Assembly (NCBI GenBank): GCA_013054445.1
Contig: JAAMPI010000521.1
Coordinates: forward strand, 1-33,455
Length of the DNA: 33,455 bases
Source: Cudoniella acicularis
Taxonomy: Eukaryota; Ascomycota; Leotiomycetes; Helotiales; Helotiaceae
Direction of reading: 5' to 3'
The position numbers and the translations under genes are program-made. Shown piece after piece: positions 20,115-30,096 of this stretch (position 1 is its first letter; each line of letters opens with the position of its first letter). The notes beneath the pieces are model-generated. The model was not told where the DNA came from, made no database searches, and saw only the letters and a program-made list of their open reading frames with translations.

Positions 20115-21240
20115 GACATCATACGGCGATTGGGTCAGGTAACTCGTAACGAAGGAGGATAAGTAAACGGTGAAGGCAGAGTAAATTATCGGCGGGAAAT
20201 GCTAATTACAGTCAGTTTCTCGTGTCCATCCAAAGGCTTGGGGTAACAGATGTGCGAACATGGCCTGGTATCCATCTTAAGAAAATGAAAGCAGAGAGAC
20301 GCAAAACGAAGGAGCTGAGCGCCGTCACTTTCTCTTGAAGTGTTGACATGATGAGCAAAAATTGATCGTAATCATCAGATATCAAAAGGAAAGACAGAAT
20401 TGAATTCCGCACGAATTGCCATGGACAAAAGGGGGGGTTGGTGGTGATAACATGGCATGGCCAGCATAGCATGAGATAAATTCCAAGCTCCTGATAAATC
20501 AACGTTTCGTCATTGAAAGCAGGGATTGGCTCAAGCCACATCTACCTAGGTAACGTCCATTTTGAGATTCAGGTTAGGCTTGATTGGGCAAAGCGTGAAT
20601 TAATGTGGCTGGTGCAAGTGTGGCTTGATTATGGGTGTGGCAACTGCATTCTTTAAGTATTCCATTTTCGAACTTCCAACTGGTTGGTTACTGTTGCTCA
20701 CAGGACACAGAGCACAGATCAATATCTCCATGAAGTCCGCGGGCTGCTATCTACTTCCCCGCTCCCATTTATTGATCCGCACGATCCTTTAGTTCCGACA
20801 CCAGCTTACAAATATTCTCAAACTTTGAAGCTTTCAAGCCAGTGTTTGCACGAATCCGATTTTTTGTCAAACGGTCAGAAGACTTGAGCCCTAGCCTTTT
20901 ATTTGCTAGCCTTCTGTGTAACTTCACTACCCCACTCTTGAACTGCTTTCAAGGTCCGAAGTGCGATCCCAAGGCCTGCTAAGCTCGGCCTTCGGGGTCT
21001 AAAATATCTTGCGATACATGCGCAGTTGCTGTACAACAAACGTTACAGCCCTATCGTCTTTATGGAATACATTCAGCCGAGCTGAGGAGAAGGAAACATC
21101 GCTTGGTAATGCAATCATTTCTGAGCCTTTTTACGTCATTTGAACGAAGAGACGGCCTCCTTCCCCTCTTCAGACTATTCACGTGATTCTCCCTCTCTTG
21201 CATTTATTATTTGCATGACCCCAGTCGTTAATATCCATCC
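20115..21240. promoter_or_regulatory. Divergent intergenic region between the PhoD-like and questin-oxidase-like genes
   Basis: This stretch of about 1.1 kb separates two genes transcribed away from each other, so it must hold both promoters. No conventional TATA box stands out near either start. An open minus-strand frame at 20212-20541 has no recognised similarity and I do not consider it coding. Confidence 0.4.
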
Positions 21241-22815
21241 ATGATTGCCTCCAAAATCCGACAGTCATTCAGAGTTACACGCATCTTGAAAAATCAAGCC
21301 CGAACATATTCAGAGGCTCCTGCATCAACTTTCCAACAGTGGCGCGCAGCGGCAGGCAGAAACGATTCCAAGATGGCAACTCCAAGCAAGGTCCACCTGA
21401 CTGTCAATGACACAGGCATCGTCAAGTTCACGACGCAAAACGAAGACACGGCTGTCAAAACATCGAAGCTTCTACAAGAAAACCACGATGTGAGCTCGAA
21501 GTCTTCTACACTTACCGCTGTGACTGACACGTGATCTAGAAGCATCACATCTTCTACACAAGGGATGGCTTCCACAATCATATCGTCCATCACCTGCTCA
21601 CACTCTACGGCCTCGGCGCACCAGCCTCGGTCATTGAGAAGCGCTATGCAGAAAATGCACACCACCAGCGGCCCGCCACGAGCGGCGAAGATATCCCAGT
21701 CGAAGAACTCCACAGCCAACAAACCTTTGCCAGATGCTTAGGCAAAGAAAAGTACTATCACTCATTCCTAGTATTCTTTCAAAAAGAGATGGAAGACAAG
21801 GGTTGGGAGAATGTGCTGAAAGAGTATCTGTTCGCTGGAGATGAGAAATCAGATGATCTGCTGGGAAGATTGTACGGCGGTATGTCTTCCTCCCAACATC
21901 TAAACACAAGAATGATGACTGACAGTTACAGGATTTTTGCACCCCTTGATTCATCTCGGCTTCGGCATAGAGTTCAATCAACCAGCAGTCATAGCCGAAG
22001 CTCTTGCACAAGCAGCCATCCACGACAACTGGACAGGAAAATACCTCCTCGCGGCCGAGAAAGCCGCCAAAGCCAGTCCGCTTTCCAAGTCCAAGACACT
22101 CCCAGATCTCCTCGACGAAATTCGCGCCGACAAGAAACTCTCTAGAGCTGCTGAATGGGCAGACGGAAACAAGATCCGGGATGGAATCCTCGTCCGTGCT
22201 CACGACGAAATGCTCAAATATGCAACTCAATGGGTCGTGACACCCCTAAACCTCGAAGAAAAAACCGCAGAAATGATCAGCACCTCAATCTACTTCACAG
22301 CTGCTGCTCAACACCCTCCTAAACAAGTCAAAATTGACTTCTACTACATGCACTGCACCAATGCCTCCATATTCTTTCCCACATTCAACAAATTGACCTT
22401 CCTGCCAGTTGAAGCCAAAGTCCGTCTCCTACAGCTCAAAGGCTACCTCGACTTGGCTATGTATCCCTCCCGCCGTTCACCTCCCCTCCTCCTTGAGGAA
22501 ATTTCTTCTTACGTCCCTGCCAAGCTCGAGAATGGAGAAGCGGACTGGCCTGGAATATTCAACCGGCTCTGGAATTTTGAAGACGATGGACATGCCGTTA
22601 AGCTTGGCCGAGCCGTGAGGAATGGCGAAATAGTGAGTAAGAAGTGGGAGGAGGAGGGAAGGGAATGGGTGCGGATCAAGGGATTCATGTGGGAAAAAAT
22701 TGGGAATATGGCGATTGACAGTGTGGAAGATACTGGCGTGCGTTGGGCGCGGAGTGTGGGGTTTGAGGAAGCGTGGAAAGATTATGAGGATAGGCCGACG
22801 ACGACTCATCTTTGA
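21241..22815 (+). CDS. Questin-oxidase-like (DUF4243) protein with presequence-like N-terminus
   Basis: The product belongs to the fungal questin oxidase/AflY-like family, whose studied members catalyse Baeyer-Villiger-type ring opening of anthraquinones in polyketide pathways. Three exons, 21241-21489, 21540-21879 and 21932-22815, join with consistent phases to give 490 aa. The signature GFHNHIVHHLLTLYGLGAP follows the first intron, and FLHPLIHLGFGIEF follows the second. The His-rich motif is the likely metal- or substrate-binding part. Before the usual family start (SKVHLTVNDTG, after a second Met at residue 45) lie about 44 extra residues. They are rich in Arg, Lys and Ser, with almost no acids in the first 25 (MIASKIRQSFRVTRILKNQA), like a mitochondrial targeting sequence. 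No polyketide synthase or other biosynthetic partner is in the window, so a stand-alone role is likely. Confidence 0.85.
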
Positions 22816-23140
22816 GCAGTCAATCACTGACCCATCTGGGCATCTGGAGAAAATATTTGAGAGCAAGTTTCTTTGCACATCGTTTGGAGGAGGCATGGAA
22901 GAATCATGAGTTTTGGTCAAGGAGGGCTGGCTCATCTTTGAACTAACAATGAAACACGGAAATTTGAAAGCAAATTTTAAAAGCTAATCTGCTCATGTGC
23001 TCCTACGAATTTGGCAATGTTCAAATGAGCGCTGAGATAGAAATACAGGATCATTGCACAATTTCTTAGGAATTAAGTTCTTGCTAAACAATTGCCTAGT
23101 TTACCCGATGTAGCAACCAGGGGGTCCAAGCTCTAGCGAC

Positions 23141-23219
23141 CCCTCTCCTCGCTTAAACCATCTACACTCTCAAGATAACCATGCTTATGACAATTTTTCA
23201 GTCGCACGTTGTACTTCAA
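23141..23219 (+). repeat. Left copy of a diverged direct repeat flanking the Rds1-like pseudogene
   Basis: This segment of about 80 bp resembles 24886-24966 in the same orientation. Shared blocks include CCTCGCTTA at the start and CACGTTGTRCTTCAA at the end. Differences are mostly transitions. Together the copies bracket the pseudogene. Identity was judged by eye. Confidence 0.55.
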
Positions 23220-23580
23220 ACTCCGTACAAGATTCCCATTCAAAACTTTTGTTGTGTCATTAGCAATTTTCATCCAGATTTTATTGTTTCGCTGTGGCGC
23301 TCTTTCGCCTATGGCTTTGTCCTACCTGGAGCTCTAATATGAGCGAGTTTCTTTGATTTTTTTTTTTAGAGATATCAGGTTTCTAAGAGACATTCCTGCA
23401 CAATGACCACCCACGTAGGATCTTGGGGGTTCATCTGAGATGCTAACGTGAATGTAATTGGATCCAGACTGAACAAAGAAAAGAGATAGGCATTCACCAC
23501 ATCAACAGTGTGACGACGCACAACTCTAAAGGGGCCTAGGTTTTGCCACTTCCTCTACCTCAGTGAATGGCCGCTACGTG

Positions 23581-23590
23581 TATAAATTTA
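23581..23590 (+). promoter_or_regulatory. TATA-like box of the Rds1-like pseudogene
   Basis: TATAAATTTA lies 87 bp before the ATG at 23677, a plausible core promoter distance for this organism group. The gene body it serves is broken. Confidence 0.45.
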
Positions 23591-23676
23591 ATGTCTAGCC
23601 CTCGTGGCAGGTAATTTGTCCCTTTGTCCATTGAACTCTACAACACACAGCTCTTCAAATCTCAACCATCAACAAC

Positions 23677-24784
23677 ATGCGCTTCTCAAATATCGCTCTC
23701 GCAACAGGAGCAGCCGGCCTCACTGCAGCTGCTCCCTTCGCATACCCACTGGTCAATGGCTTCCCCAACCTCAACTCAACAGCAATGGCTGAGGTCTTCA
23801 AGCTTGCGGCGGCACTTTGCCAAATGGACCTCTCCCAACCAAGCTCACCCCCGCCGCTGTTCAAACCCTACAGCTCATTGCAGCGAACGAGCTCTTTGAA
23901 GTTGCCTACTTCACCGAGCTGATCAGTAACATCACGACCAAAGTCCCCGGCTATGAATGCGATCAATATGTCCTCAACTCACTCACTGCCGTAGTGAATG
24001 TTAGTCCCCCTCCTCCTCAGCACTTCACCTCACTCCATACACAACATGCTAACTCTCAATCCCCTCCCTCTAGCAAGAACAAGTCCACGCCCTAGCAGCC
24101 AACGGCGTCCTAGCCAACGCCAAAAACACCACCATGCAACCCTGCAACTACACATTCCCCGTCACAAACCTCAAAGACGCCATCTCCCTCCCCGAAACCT
24201 TCACCTCCGTCGTGCTCGGCGTTCTCCCCCTCGCACAAGCCCAATTCGCCTCTGATGGCGGCGACGAAGCAGGTCTCATTCCCGTCGTCGGCTCTATCAT
24301 CGGCCAAGAGGGCGAACAAACCGGCTTCTACCGTTTCTTGTAAAGGAAAGTCGCCTCTGCTGCTCCCATGCTGACAGGGGGTGCGCCGCAGTTTGCGTTC
24401 ACGGCTGTTTCGCAGTTCATTGTGCCAGGTTCGTGTCCAAATATTAATCTTATCAGCTTGACTCCTTTCCTTGCACTCACGGTCGAGACGATCCCCAAAG
24501 ATATGAACAGCACACAGCTGTTTAGCGTGGAGGGCCTTGTTAACGCGAGCAATTCTTCAATAGCGTATATTTCGGGCCAGAACCTTCCTGTCACAGTACC
24601 AATTTCGAATGTGACTATGGGTGGAGGAAAGACGTACTTCTTTGCTGAGTTTCCGTTTGATGCTGGGTTCTCAAGAGGGTTGACGATTGGTGCTCTGGTG
24701 CAGGGGTCAATGCCAGTGTTTAATTCGAGCGCGGAAGTTGCGGCTGCGACATTATTTGGTCCTGCGCTTATTGAGGTAGAATAA
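23677..24784 (+). pseudogene. Rds1/LsdA-like secreted ferritin-like protein pseudogene
   Basis: The translation resembles fungal Rds1-like stress-response and LsdA sexual-development proteins, which carry a ferritin-like fold. A signal peptide is visible (MRFSNIALATGAAGLTAAAP). After FPNLNSTAMAEVFKLA the frame is lost by one base near 23806-23808 and resumes with GGTLPNGPLPTKLTP. It then runs through LQLIAANELFEVAYFTELI to the 74-bp intron 24000-24073. Exon 2 continues with QEQVHALAANGVLANAKN and ends prematurely at TAA 24341-24343. The same frame then carries on (KVASAAPMLTGGAPQFAFTA) with family-like sequence to 24784. The TAA stands where the family usually has a Gln-type residue, so a single C-to-T change of CAA could explain it. 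Two independent lesions mean no full product. An assembly error would have to occur twice to explain this away. Confidence 0.78.
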
Positions 24785-25176
24785 ATAAGCATCTTTTGGT
24801 TGGCAGGGACATAGCTTATTTGTATGTCATAATATAAAAGAGAGTCTTATCCTAAGCTTAACATGAACCTGGAGTTGCGTGCCTCCCCCTTTCCTCGCTT
24901 AGACCCCCTGCGCTCTTCGACGACCAGTGCTGACCATAATACTTCACGATACACGTTGTGCTTCAATTAGATGCAAGCTGACTCAAAAATTAGGTTTAAA
25001 GTGAGGAATATTTTAGTCTTCTTGGGTAATGACCATACCCCGCTCTCTTCAGGAGTAACAAAAAAAGTCATCCCAGCACAGCACGCTTCCGAAAGCATTC
25101 AACAAAAAATTCCCAAAGCCATCAACACCTCAACGCCCATTCCCATAATTCATAATCATTCAGTTACATATCCACA
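24785..25176. other. Intergenic between two convergent genes, with a repeat copy
   Basis: This lies between the ends of the Rds1-like pseudogene and the Hsp70-like gene. It contains the right repeat copy at 24886-24966. No gene is supported. An AATAAA-like signal overlaps the pseudogene stop at 24780-24785. Confidence 0.45.
24886..24966 (+). repeat. Right copy of the diverged direct repeat
   Basis: It matches 23141-23219 in the same orientation, about 1.74 kb away. The two copies bracket the Rds1-like pseudogene. They may be remnants of a short mobile element or of a segmental duplication. Confidence 0.55.
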
Positions 25177-27934
25177 TTACCCACCCACAATCCCCTCAAA
25201 AGCAATAGCATTCTTAACCGTCCCACACTCCACCCCCTTCCTCGTCGCCAACCAGCAGAGCTCCCCACTCGACACACGCATCTCCAAAACATAATCGAGT
25301 TCTCTGAAAGCTACACCCTCTTTGTTCTTTCGCACCGGGAGCTCATCGTATATCCGTTCGTCGACAGATATCACGAGTTTACAAAGTGGCTGGACCTCTA
25401 GAGAGAAAACCCACACATCAGCAGCGAACTTTATCAAAAGTGCAAAAGCAAAAGTGGGTAGGTTGGAAAATACCTTCGGACTTCCTCGTTTCTGCCTCTT
25501 CGCTATGCGAGAAATATATTATTACCGGGAAGTTCATAATGTCGGTACGTGCGTGGACAGTGCGCCAATAAGTTTGTTTAACAGCCTCGTTCTTGTCGAC
25601 ATCGTCACCCTATTCATGCTCTCATGTTAGCGAATGATTTCATTAGTATGCTGGTGCCAAAGGCCCACTTATGAGAGTTCAAAATTAAGGAGATATGAAT
25701 AACTTACCCTTTTGAGAAACCACTTAATCTGATTTTTGGCGTACCAAGCTTCCAGGTACCTATCATATTTTTTATCTTGGATGTTGTGGTGACCTTCAAT
25801 AAATCGAGCTTCATGTACAACGCCATAGTTGTATTTCGAGATATGATTTACGACAAAATCACTTCGAAATCCCCTGAGGACTGCACCGCGGCAGATTGCT
25901 GTCTGTCTTGAAGCGAATTAGTGCTCTATTTTTCTTGAGATCCGATTAACACTTACGCTCTTGGCGGCTGTCGTATTTCAACTCCAGGAAAACTTCTGAC
26001 CATCTCCTGCTTTAAATATTTATTTCCTCCAAACCCTCCGACGAGGAATATTGCCTAACAGTATAAGCCTTGAAGCTGGGGCTATTTTGAGGCTACCTAC
26101 CACTGGCCGCTTTCCCTTCTTTGCCTCAACAGCGGACAATTGTGTGCCGACTAAGTCTTTGATCTTCGAACAAACCTCGCTGAACATGGCGTTTAAATGG
26201 CCGCTAGTCATGTCAGTACAGGACAATGGGAGGAGATGAAACTTACGTTTGAAGCACCAGGGATCCTGGTTCTAGTCTATTGAGATTGTCAAGGTTCAGG
26301 ACAGAAGCGCGACTGTTTAAGTGAGCGATGCGCAGCCGCGCAATCTCTCTCTGAAAATCTGGCCCCGGAACTTCTCCTGGGGCAAAGTCTGCACTCGGTA
26401 TTTCAAGACTTCCGTTGTCTGGCTGCTCTGCTGTGAAATCTGGGCCATGGACTCCAAGGTAGCCTTGTATATGCAAATGCCATTCCTTATCCTCCGGTGC
26501 GTCGATGGTAAAGTTTCGTTTGATGCCATGTTCCCAATCATTCATCAATTTCCCTTTCGCTTGTCCACTCAGAGCCTCATAATCCCCAACAGTGATCATT
26601 GTTCTGACTTGCTTCTCAAAAGCTCGATCGAGAAAAATAGCTCCACACATGCCACCTAAAGATTTTAGCCACCTTTGGTCAAGTCATGGTATTCGATGAT
26701 GGGCGAGTACCGGTTGATTCAGAACACATTGTTAACTTCAGAGGATTTGTTTGCTTTACGGTGTAGCTGATTAAATCCTCGAAAATGATCAGTAAATTTT
26801 AACCTCGCGACGAAGGTTTCTTTTACTCACAACAGTGCCACCACCAGCATCACACACAACAAATCCATCGCCAACCTAAATAATATTTAGCCCCTGTGTA
26901 ACACGTATCTAAATTACGTATGGCACTCTTCACTGATTGACGAATTTGATACTTCCTATCTGTGGTCACATATCACAAGTGCAAACTTGAAACTTCCCAT
27001 CGAGAAAACAATGCCCAATATGCAAGAAAAGAAAGACAGTTGAGAATCAGGAACTTTGGGTATAACAATTAAAGTAACGTGGAACAAACCTTAAACCGCT
27101 TCCTTTCCAATGGCGTCATCTCCTCGAAGACAGCCATTGCTGCTGCTTCTGGTTCTCCAACCAGCACGAGAACTGTGCCGCGGCGCTTCAGTAGGCCCGC
27201 AATCTCCGCAGCCTGCTTCGTTAATTCCTGGGCGGTATGATCCCATATTGCTGGAACAGTAATTGTAATTTTCAGCGAAACATTTTCCCAGACAAAAACA
27301 CCCACAGCATCTTGGATAATTCCAGTTGCGTGGGACCAAAGACAACGGAGATAGTCAGCTACCACTTGGACAGGATCTTTATCGAATCTCTGGAGGAGTG
27401 TTTGTAACGCTTGATATCTCTCGAATTGTTCTTTGGCGAGTTTCTCTGACGCAGCTTCGGACAGCAACAACTTGAACCAAGAGAGCGGGTGTCGATCAGC
27501 ATCAAGCTTATAGCCCCAGGAAGTAACCTCCCCCTTACTATTGTATGTCAAAACCGACGGCACCTTATGTAAATCGGAATTTAGTGGTAAATCCGAGTCC
27601 CAGGACGAGATGGGGTTGATATTTTTCGGAGACGTAGATAACGCCCAGGCGATTCCAGAGAAACTGTAATCATATCAGTGCTTAAAAATCCAACGTTGGC
27701 ATGAATGGAGAAGTGGTCGGCATTAACTCACGTTGTTCCCAGATCTATGCTAATAGATATCGATGTTTCTTCGTCATCTTCCTCCTCCTTTGCAACTTGA
27801 GAGAATGGAGTCGGCTTTTCATTTCTTGGGTCGTGTATAGGGGCGTTGGGAATCGACAACCGCTTCTTTTGATCTTGCTTTCCGACACTGACTATAGAAT
27901 CTCGCTTCCGATGACGACCGAATATTTTCTTCAT
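25177..27934 (-). CDS. Hsp70-like ATPase of the fungal Hsp70-12 type
   Basis: I assembled ten exons with fully consistent phases, giving 684 aa: 27934-27732, 27663-27090, 26875-26831, 26777-26711, 26655-26247, 26203-26101, 26054-25957, 25906-25708, 25609-25474 and 25397-25177. The actin-like ATPase fold is clear. Phosphate 1 is SIDLGTTFSG (about 62-71, split by intron 1), connect 1 is ITVPAIWDH, phosphate 2 is VVCDAGGGTV (about 265-274, on a 45-bp exon of its own), and the adenosine motif is FLVGGFGGNKYLKQEM. The C-terminus is the beta-rich domain of this family rather than a canonical Hsp70 substrate domain with an EEVD end. I started at ATG 27934 (MKKIFGRHRKRD), because the residues encoded before it do not resemble the family. 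It is divergent from the GTPase gene. A cytosolic chaperone-like or stress-sensing role is inferred. Confidence 0.88.
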
Positions 27935-28594
27935 TGTTTGAGGTAGATGCAGAAGCTCCTCAGTTTGAGTTCCTGGGAGCGGATAGCGGCGGAAACGGAG
28001 TCGAATGACTAGGTGGACCTCGCGAAGTGATGCGCGAAAGGAGGGGTCCCCTCCCATCTGCGGCTCAGAAGTGAGGCTGGGGTCCAGATTATTCTAAGGC
28101 TGCCCTTGTTTCTTTCTTTCGTGCTCTTATCATGAGAACAATCACTGCTATTCGTATGATTCGCCGATAATGACATGATGTAATGTGCTCACTTCCCAAT
28201 TTCAATCACGAACGCACCTATTTATAGACCTGCATCCCATCACGACAAAACGTGTAATTCTGGAGGTTTTGATTGCGGGTGTTGCTGAATGTCTCAGCCA
28301 AAGTTAACGCCTCGACTTGCTCTTTCCCCTCACCGCGTAATCTCACCACGATTGTGTTTCTGCTCAGCGGAACCCCACGTTCGAGAGGGTTTTGGTTGGT
28401 CAGAGAATCTCGGGCGCCGGTGAAGCAGTGGAAGCGCAGGTTCGACATTTTGCTTTTCAGACAAATCAATATGGAAGGTTTCGGTGAGCCGATTCAGCCT
28501 TCTCGAAAGACTCGCCATATGTGCCATTTGCGCCGAAAGCGCTGAACTTCAGAACCGCAACAAATTTGAATTCCATTGCAAACTGTTCAGCATT
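27935..28594. promoter_or_regulatory. Divergent intergenic region between the Hsp70-like and GTPase genes
   Basis: This stretch of about 660 bp separates two gene starts pointing outward, so it should contain both promoters. It also holds a minus-strand open frame listed separately. I see no clear heat-shock element (inverted GAA triplets) by eye. Confidence 0.45.
28218..28448 (-). CDS. Small hypothetical protein (uncertain)
   Basis: From ATG 28448 the frame encodes 76 aa beginning MSNLRFHCFTGARDS and including NPLERGVPLSRNTIVVRLRG. The composition is more protein-like than that of other short frames nearby. It is hydrophilic, with no signal peptide. It lies in the shared promoter region of the Hsp70-like and GTPase genes and could be an independent small gene or a chance frame. 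I recognise no family. Confidence 0.28.
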   Translation of the reverse strand: MSNLRFHCFTGARDSLTNQNPLERGVPLSRNTIVVRLRGEGKEQVEALTLAETFSNTRNQNLQNYTFCRDGMQVYK

Positions 28595-29657
28595 ATGCCC
28601 CTGCTAGGATCTCGAACAGATGGTGATCGCTTTGCGAGCATGGTGTTGCTCATGGGAAACACTGGAGCGGGGAAGAGTTATTTTGTCAACAAATTGAAGG
28701 AAGGCTCGGTGGTCGAAGGCGACAGTCTCTATTCTTGTAAGAAACATTTTAGGAAGTGACGATCCACGCGAATGCGCTAACACACCTCCTGAGAAAGGCA
28801 CTGCCAGGTGCCAGATTATCCAAGCAACCATCGGAAGAACGCATATTGCGATTTGCGATTGTCCTGGGTTCAACGATACGACAAGAAGCGATGCAGAGAT
28901 TCTAAACGAAATTTCGAAAATCCTCTCGTCGCAGTATCTACTCAAAAAAAAACTGCGTCTCCGTGGGATCTTATACCTGCGAGATATCACAAGGAAGAGA
29001 ATGGAAGGTTCGGACGTGAGAGCTTTCGAGCTCTTTAAGAAGCTTGTTGGGGTAGATTCATTTCCACATGTTGTATTTGTGACAACAATGTGGGGTGGTC
29101 TTAATGAACAGGAAATGGCGAGAGCTTTAAAGAATGAGATGGAATTGAGAGATGACTTTTGGCAAGAGATGATACAAAATGGGTCGTATATGACGAGATT
29201 TCAAGGTAACAAAGCGTCAGCGGAGGGAATCGTCTCTCAGTTGATTGGAGAGGCCAACCCAGTGATCTTGCGAATTCAGCGCGAATTGGTCGACAATGGC
29301 TGTGAGCTCGCAGACACAGCTGTTGGGAGTTCCCTATTACCTGTAGTAGAAGAAAGACTGGGCCACAGTAAGAGTAAAATCAAACGATTGAACGAGCGGC
29401 TGACGGGTGAGTCAAATGCAACAATTCAGAGCAAAGTGAAACTGGACATTAAAAAAGCTCAGAGCGAGGAAAACCAGGCTCAGTTTGAAAAGGACCAGCT
29501 GAAAGAGAAGGTCGGCTTAGAAATGAAGGATAAAATCAAGACAGGTGGAACTTGGCAAGATAACGTTCGTGTAATCTGTTCTGTGGTAGGAGTCAGCATC
29601 ACTATTGTCGCCTCGGTGATTCTTCCGGCTGCGGGTGTTGGGTGCAATGTCATGTAA
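28595..29657 (+). CDS. P-loop GTPase (AIG1/GIMAP-like) with coiled coil and C-terminal hydrophobic segment
   Basis: This is a 333-aa fungal G-domain protein in two exons, 28595-28736 and 28798-29657. The intron (GTAAGA, branch GCTAAC, acceptor AAAG) splits a Cys codon in the segment SLYSCTARCQ, which is where switch I lies. G1 is GNTGAGKS (21-28), G3 is DCPGF (68-72), and a G4-like position is VTTMWG instead of the usual (N/T)KxD. The G domain is followed by a long Lys/Glu/Gln-rich coiled coil (about 230-290). A hydrophobic segment near the end (VICSVVGVSITIVASVIL) could insert in a membrane as a tail anchor. GIMAP-like proteins bind membranes and oligomerise on GTP binding. A role in organelle or stress response is inferred. 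I chose ATG 28595 because family members start just before the P-loop. Confidence 0.85.
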
Positions 29658-30096
29658 ATTTGTGTTGCTGCTGGAACGGGGTGTTTTGTCGTCCTATTTT
29701 GATCATTGGTTATATCTTCTTTTTAGAGATAATGCAAAAGGACTACTTCAAGGAAACAGCTTCAAAGAAAACGCGTCATGACCTTGCGCAGCAATAAAAT
29801 CCCGCTGGTTTCATGAGTCAGGAACCCCTAATTTTCTTATTCCTTCCACCACTTGTGTCGGCGTAGAAAAAGCATGGCGGGGCTTATTGATTGGGCATGC
29901 TTGTGACCCAATCGATATAAGCATATCCACGTGTCCGAAAAAAGCAAGTTGTCAAATGCTTGCACTTACCTTAGCGTAGCCTTGAGAGTCCTTGTACAGC
30001 CTTATTGCAATTCTTCAATGACCACCATCCAGACATTTCAAATTCAACTCAGTAAACCACCCATCAAAGCCAAAAGCTCAATATATATCTGTAATC
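29658..30096. other. Intergenic, promoter of the coiled-coil protein gene
   Basis: No gene is supported. The short frame at 29931-30125 overlaps the next start and is not convincing. The stretch separates two same-strand genes by about 440 bp. Confidence 0.45.

Larger units (their letters stand above)
22816..23676. other. Intergenic region with a repeat copy and a TATA box
   Basis: No gene is supported. A diverged repeat lies at 23141-23219 (see its entry). A TATAAATTTA at 23581-23590 is about 87 bp upstream of the Rds1-like ATG and fits as its core promoter. A run of T (about 23357-23368) is also present. Confidence 0.45.

Noticed and set aside
21631..22230. Long open frame (199 aa) on the minus strand
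   Set aside because: It is antisense to exons of the questin-oxidase-like gene, whose plus-strand frame shows clear family motifs and consistent splicing.
22477..22935. Minus-strand open frame of 152 aa
   Set aside because: It overlaps the conserved 3' end of the questin-oxidase-like gene and has no similarity of its own.
24328..24792. Minus-strand open frame of 154 aa
   Set aside because: It is the shadow of the second part of the Rds1-like pseudogene, whose plus-strand reading matches the family.
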